From assembly GCA_000226015.1 (NCBI GenBank), contig JH156231.1, forward strand, positions 304,414 through 326,176: a stretch of 21,763 nucleotides of DNA. The letters run 5' to 3'. How positions within the stretch are numbered: position 1 is the stretch's first letter; each line of letters opens with the position of its first letter. The position numbers and the translations under genes were made by a program. Shown piece by piece: positions 17,136-21,763 of the stretch. The DNA is from Mnemiopsis leidyi. Its lineage: Eukaryota; Ctenophora; Tentaculata; Lobata; Bolinopsidae. A model generated the notes under the pieces. That model made no database searches. It was not told the DNA's origin and saw only the letters and a program-made list of their open reading frames with translations.

Positions 17136-17300
17136 GATATATCACATAGATTAAACCTGAGCCGAAAAGAAGAATAAAGGTAGAGGGGGTACATATGACT
17201 CCCTGTCTTTCTTCATAAATTTAAGGTTGCGGATGGCTACAATTATTTGTCGTAGTATTTTTGTACCAGCCCCTGTTATGAGCTTATTTATTTAAACACA
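17136..17300 (-). promoter_or_regulatory. SFSWAP leader and upstream region
   Basis: A pyrimidine-rich run followed by CGGCTCAG lies so that splicing there would leave a 21-nt leader (17136-17156) before the ATG. This may be the acceptor of a 5' UTR intron or of spliced-leader trans-splicing. A - strand AATAAA at about 17286-17292 could end an upstream gene. Confidence 0.4.
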
Positions 17301-17421
17301 TCACGAAATGACATGTGTTACATTGCATTATGGACCATTCAAGGCGATTGGATCCTTTATACTTCATATAATTACTGTGTGTTAACTTACTGATCAAGAA
17401 GAGAACTGAAACTGAAAGAAT

Positions 17422-17610
17422 TTAGGATTTTTTGGGTGAGCATGTAGGAGTCTTAAATCTGTTATTTAGACTACTGCGACTGTTTTTTTCATTTTTCTTT
17501 TTAAAACGAACTTTTATTTTCACAAGGCTAGGTGCATTTAAACTTTTAAAAGGATTGTGCAATTCAACTTGATCATCCCAATTTTCAAATAAAACAGCAA
17601 AAAGAATCAT
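17422..17610 (-). CDS. Possible small gene or terminal exon, basic C-terminus
   Basis: An ATG frame of 62 residues including NWDDQVELHNPFKSL and a basic tail ending TCSPKKS. The frame stays open for about 16 codons more upstream. Protein-like composition and the - strand AATAAA ~130 nt beyond the stop make a terminal exon possible. No family recognised and no clear acceptor. Confidence 0.25.
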   Translation of the reverse strand: MILFAVLFENWDDQVELHNPFKSLNAPSLVKIKVRFKKKNEKNSRSSLNNRFKTPTCSPKKS

Positions 17611-17619
17611 CAATTTTTT

Positions 17620-18210
17620 TATACTACAATGCCATCTGACTTCGATAAAGATCTTCTTTATTCACTAATCAGTGTCATCAGAACTTAAAATGAAACTCAC
17701 ACTTATAAAAGATAAAATGAGACAACAGTATCAACATTCAGCCAGTGTAACAAAAAGTTACATTGAAACAGAAGAAAAATAAAAACCTTAATAATTCTTA
17801 AGTAACACACGTCAAAGTAAAAAGGTATTTTCTAAACAAAAAGTACTATGCTGCTTTATAAATGATGAGTGAAGATCCAATGAGCTGTTCTATTCCATTC
17901 TTGTTGTAATCTGAATCATTCTGAAGTGGTCATTATAATTAGAAAATTGATAATGTACTTACAGTGAGGGAAACACTATTGCTCATCGAATAGACTTAAT
18001 TTGGTTAAACTGTGCAAACCACTATAAACAGTGGAATTTAAAGTATTTTCAAAGTACAAACTCCCTTGGCCTTGCCAATAAAAAAGGTTGTGCACAAAAA
18101 ATCTAATAAGAAATATATCTACCCTGGTCAAAGCAAACTGAACATGAATATGCAGTCAAAGCTTTGCTTCCTTTCATCTTAAACTTTTAGTATCTGGTAC
18201 AAGTAAATAC
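17620..18210. other. AT-rich spacer, no gene seen
   Basis: No open frame or RNA signal that I can support. Confidence 0.5.
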
Positions 18211-18213
18211 TAA

Positions 18214-18335
18214 CGGTGAACAACATAGGACGTTTTACAGGGCCCATTGTGCAGCTTAGGCACACTTTTTACAATATAAACTATTATATGCCGGTGCGCA
18301 ATCGGCCTGAATTAAACGTCCTATGTTGTTCACTG
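18214..18335. mobile_element. MITE-like element, 122 bp
   Basis: Ends are inverted repeats: CGGTGAACAACATAGGACGT at left, and its near-perfect complement at right ending GTTGTTCACTG. Weaker pairing continues inward for ~20 bp more. TAA flanks both sides, or TA if read with the CAGT end. TAA fits a PIF/Harbinger-type target duplication; TA plus a CAGT end fits Tc1/mariner. No coding capacity, so non-autonomous. Confidence 0.75.
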
Positions 18336-18337
18336 TA

Positions 18338-19262
18338 AAGAGGGGGAAAGTTGTTATGTTGAAAAATTCAAGACACAAGTTTGTTGTTTTACAAAATAAA
18401 TATAATAGAATGGAACAAAATCAAATAACATAAATTCAAATTATCAATCTTCTCTAATTGTTTGTAATGTAAAATTGGACCCGAGCGAAATAGCTTGTGT
18501 TTGCATATACATAATTATAATACATGGTTACTCAGTCAGTGCCAGCATTACAGCTTAACTTGTTTGAAAAATCTGTCAGCTCTAAATAGTGATATGGCTA
18601 AATTCAAATTTTTATTTTCAGCAAATCTGAACATTTACTAGTTCAATAATAATAATAATATCCAGTGATTTGTTTTGCTATGCTCTCAAATTTATGTTTT
18701 CTTGGCCATTTTCAAGCCTTCATTAGCAATTAATGAATTAGTAATTGATTAATCATATATCAATACCATTAGCAAATTATATGATGTTTTTCATAAGTTC
18801 AAACAAATCAGAAAAAGATCCAAGTATGAGTAATGGCTAAAGATCATGAAAAAATGATATATATCTAGAATGAATTAACATAGCTATAGGTAGATCATTC
18901 ATATGACAGATTCTTTAAGCTTGCTTCTGTATTAATTTCCCTTTATTAAATGCTATAAAAACAAATTTGTAACTTTAGCATGATTGTAATAATGATTATG
19001 TACAAGGAAAATATAAACAGTTAATTTGAATACAGAAAAATTTATAAGTCAAGTGGAAATTCATAAAATTATCTAACAATACCAAAAATCTAACAATACC
19101 AAATTAATCAAATGAGTGCCCATCATAAAATGTTAATAAATGCTGACATAAACCAATATACAATACAAAATCTGACAAGGTACTGATCAAGAACAAATAA
19201 GAAACAAATAATGCATTAAGGAGAAATTTTAAGAATCATTGTTGTATTATTAATTGATAATT
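18338..19262. other. AT-rich spacer with microsatellite
   Basis: Contains (AAT)5 at about 18645-18661 and a 17-bp tandem duplication (19071-19101, ATCTAACAATACCA twice). A - strand AATAAA near 18945 may serve the gene to the right. No coding seen. Confidence 0.5.
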
Positions 19263-20073
19263 TCACACTGAAAACAACTTCCAAAAATGAATAGCAAACT
19301 CACAGCTATGAGATTTTCTCATATTTTCAGATGCACCAAACAAATATTCGATCAATAAGAAGTATGGCATCCAGAACAACCACTTTTTCATTTTCCATGG
19401 GTAGGATATGACACCTTTACGAGAAAAATTTGACACAATGAATGACTTGGACAATTTCCCACCCTGGAACAAGGAACATTCCTTACATTGAGGATATAGG
19501 CGTTGGTAGAACTGCTTGTTACTATACAAAACAGTTGGGGGCATATGATCAGATATATACGAACTAGAAAATTTGCCACAATGATGACATCCCCTTTTCA
19601 TACCTATTTTTTTGAACACGCTGTTTCATAGAGGGACTTGGTGTCAAACCTCTGTTATCAACCAACACATATTCTCTAGCAAACGCACCAGGACAGGCAA
19701 CATGGCTCGGAAGGAGCTGTGAAGGTCTTCCTCCACTTAGCAAGTAAACCAAAAGTATTATAAGGTTTGTACACAAAAGCATATCCCAACTCATTGCTGT
19801 GGTAGAGAACTTGATTGCCTCACAGTAATGACTGAAGAATTGAACGCTTAAAGAGGCAGTATAATTGGAGAACATTACCATGATAAGTCCAAAAAATGTA
19901 CTGATCATTCCCTGTATACAACTAAGACCGATGAAAGTTGAAAAAATGTACAACATCGCAAGGGTCAACTGAAATATGAAAAATCCAGTCCAAGTCATGA
20001 GAAACAAGGCAAGAAAAGTGTTCATCTTGAACTCAATAATCACGTTAGAAAATGATTCAAACCACAGTAGCAT
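19263..20073 (-). pseudogene. Unrecognised multi-span membrane protein with CxxC/DHxPP/CxxC motif, split by a frameshift
   Basis: Two overlapping frames read as one protein. Frame A (20073-19564) gives about three hydrophobic spans, then a soluble stretch with REYVLVDNRGLTPSPSMKQR. Frame B (19619-19263) gives GCHHCGKFSSSYISDHMPP, then QRLYPQCKECSLFQGG and a last hydrophobic span (WLFWMPYFLLIEYLF). They join if one base is lost from the A7 run at 19607-19613. The two CxxC pairs around DHxPP look like a zinc-bound HNH/treble-clef fold; no catalysis is shown. The start could be the first Met at 20073 or the Met at MNTFLALFL 16 codons on. The site just before 20073 resembles an acceptor, so 5' exons may exist. 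It may be a living gene with an assembly error, or a pseudogene. Family not recognised. Confidence 0.55.
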
Positions 20074-20840
20074 CTAGAAGCTTTCATATCGTTTTATTAA
20101 CCGACTGGAGTCTCCAACAGAGCATGCCCGGTTTACATTACCTTGAGTATAAGAAGCAAATTTGTCAAATGATAAGAATACCAGAATTAAATCATCAAAT
20201 CTAAACTCCAAAAAGGTTATGAACGAATCAAACTTCAAATAAAATAAATTATAAAGTAAAGATTATAAAATCAACTTTACTTTGGTGTAGTCATGTTTAT
20301 CGTTAACTCCTCAGAAAAATCTTGGACATCCGATGGCCAAAAGGATTTATTTCTAACAAAGTATTATATGATCGCTGTGCTGTTACTCCCTGTCAGAGCG
20401 TCAAAATTTCGTTGGAAAATGCAAGGACACATTATGAGAGGCCAAGAATACTTACCTGCATATTTGTCTATGTTTTGGTGGTAAATGTTGATAGTTGTGT
20501 AAATGGCCGAATGGGGTAGACCTTATATCAATTTATTAGATGTAATTAGGAATGACCTGACTTAATTTAAAACTTAAAATTTTTTTACAGATTTCAAAAA
20601 ACGTCAGATTTTAAGCTTTAGCTTTGGATAGGAAGGGGAGTAGCAAAAAGATGGTTGATGCATTGCATTTTTCTTCTTGTGCTTGTGTTTCCAATATCCA
20701 TAAGGCGCTAAGATATTCTGTACTTTTTACAGATTTTTGACTAATCGTGAATCAAAAAGAACAATTTGATTGTGTAAAACTTCTCGTTTTCTCTGAAAAG
20801 ACTCGAACAAGGGTCACAAGTTGTAATGTAGTAATCACGT
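20074..20840. other. Region with possible 5' exons of the membrane-protein gene
   Basis: On the - strand, consensus donors occur at 20455 (GCAG/GTAAGT) and 20141 (CAAG/GTAATG), and exon-like open stretches precede both (one reads LPHSAIYTTINIYHQNIDKY, another FDDLILVFLSFDKFASYTQ). I could not join them in phase with the gene at 19263-20073. The remainder, 20520-20840, shows nothing. Confidence 0.25.
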
Positions 20841-21702
20841 TTTGTCGAGGTGTTACCCGACCCGCGCGCGGCTCGCAGTTTTCTGCTCTCCTCGCGTTTC
20901 GTTAGAACGTTAGTGGTTAACCGGATATCATCTCGTCAAATCACTTTCCGCGATGTATTATGAAGTTTGTTTGCAGGGGACCTCAGTCTTTGTTAGTTTG
21001 CAACAACAAACAATCGGATTTACAAAATTTATTCGACTTTACAAATTTTGTTCGACGCGCGCAAAAGGGCTCGAATACGAGCAAACAAGGCGCGCGCAGG
21101 TGGCAGGGCAAGCCACAAAGTTATGTTGGACGATTAGCGAATTTTGCTTCTGCTTGCAAGACAGGCTTTAACTAGAAGCCTTTTGCCTAGCCTGGAGACC
21201 CCAGTATTTGTTGCTTTGCAACAAACCGATCGGAGGGAAACGCAGAAGGAGCCGCGCCGGTATAAGGCCTTCCACCCGGTAAGAAGTCTTTTGCGCGCGA
21301 CGTAGCGTGCTTATTGTACCTTCAACGGGCTATGCCATATGCGCGTCTAGAATTTCTTCAGGCCAGAAATGCGTGACAGCGCGTGATGGCCGCGACAGTA
21401 GGTTATCAACCTATATGACAAATTGTACCTTAGATGAAATTATTTCCTTCCATTGTTCTAATGAAACGTTGTCTCACGTTGTGACCCATTTCAAAAAAAA
21501 TTCAAAAAAAATTTCAAAAAAAAATTTTTAAATTTTGCGCGCGGCCACGCCGCCGCGCGCTTCGCGGCAGCGGGGCTATGCAACGTGTAGCAAACGAAAC
21601 GCCCGAGTATTTGTTGAGGTGTTACCCAACCCGCGCGCGGCTCGCAGTATGCTGCTCTCCTGGCGTTGCGTTAGAACGTTAGACGGATATCATCTCGTCA
21701 AA
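20841..21702. repeat. GC-rich repeat region bounded by a ~95-bp direct repeat
   Basis: 20841-20940 and 21610-21702 are the same sequence (GAGGTGTTACCC...CCGCGCGCGGCTCGCAGT...GTTAGAACGTTAG...GGATATCATCTCGTCAAA) with a few changes and one short indel, 769 bp apart. Inside lie a shorter repeat (20985-21020 and 21202-21237, around TTTGTT..TTTGCAACAA), a 19-bp tandem pair (21020-21056), GC palindromes and A-tracts. It could be a small LTR-type element (TRIM) or a complex satellite. No protein frame. Confidence 0.7.
21490..21560. other. Phased A-tracts next to a GC palindrome
   Basis: A-runs of 8, 8 and 9 start at 21493, 21504 and 21516, spaced about one helical turn, which predicts curved DNA. 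Directly after, GCGCGCGGC (21537-21545) and GCCGCGCGC (21552-21560) form a 9-bp inverted repeat with a 6-nt loop. Confidence 0.6.
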
Positions 21703-21763
21703 CCGAGTACAAGTAAAAGTGAGAAAAGCAAGCTGCGAGTCGCTAGGCCAGTCTCCTCCCTCT

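Noticed and set aside
18645-18661. (AAT)n microsatellite as a feature of interest
   Set aside because: Five short units in AT-rich DNA are expected by chance slippage.
20293-20519. Two + strand frames (63 and 65 codons)
   Set aside because: They overlap each other and a consensus - strand splice donor. No family signature and no + strand splice context.
20953-21531. Open frames of 71-74 codons in the GC-rich repeat region
   Set aside because: Repeat-derived, overlapping in several frames, with no protein-like motifs.

Overview
The window looks like nuclear DNA of an invertebrate animal. It has spliced protein genes with GT-AG introns, a voltage-gated calcium channel alpha2-delta type protein, an SR-type splicing regulator, AT-rich introns, a minisatellite and a small inverted-repeat transposon remnant. 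I cannot place it in a phylum from sequence alone. No bacterial operon, phage, CRISPR or rRNA signal is visible.

Left half (1-11042): the last three coding exons of an aldehyde dehydrogenase of the ALDH1/ALDH2 class lie on the + strand at 69-233, 10581-10769 and 10926-11042. The first two are separated by a 10.3 kb intron. Inside that intron, on the opposite strand, sits a complete 1046-codon reading frame with no intron (2099-5239) for an alpha2-delta-like protein: signal peptide, VWA_N, VWA, Cache and a cysteine-rich C-terminal part. Its last ~21 residues and stop codon are written in a 41-bp minisatellite (1749-2164). The intron also holds a degenerate tRNA-like element, a 29-bp tandem duplication, a G-rich run and two weak exon-like spots (7455 on +, 8229-8509 on -).

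Middle (11043-17160): a convergent spacer, with one possible orphan terminal exon, is followed on the - strand by a nine-exon gene that I reconstructed codon by codon (3231 nt, 1076 residues). It is the homologue of SFSWAP / suppressor-of-white-apricot: DRY_EERY region, two SURP domains, Gln-rich and Pro-rich linkers, and a long RS/Lys-rich tail. Its last intron carries a 34-bp near-perfect hairpin just upstream of the 3' splice site. The first coding exon is preceded by a strong acceptor 21 nt before the ATG.

Right part (17160-21763): AT-rich DNA with a possible small terminal exon, a 122-bp MITE-like inverted repeat, and an unrecognised - strand gene at 19263-20073. That gene encodes several membrane spans followed by a paired CxxC / DHxPP / CxxC motif (HNH or treble-clef-like). 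It is broken into two overlapping frames at a seven-base homopolymer. The last 900 bp is a distinct GC-rich repeat region with a ~95-bp direct repeat, GC palindromes and phased A-tracts.

The genes do not form a pathway. What is distinctive is the arrangement: an intronless gene nested antisense in a host intron, and a splicing-regulator gene with structured intronic RNA.
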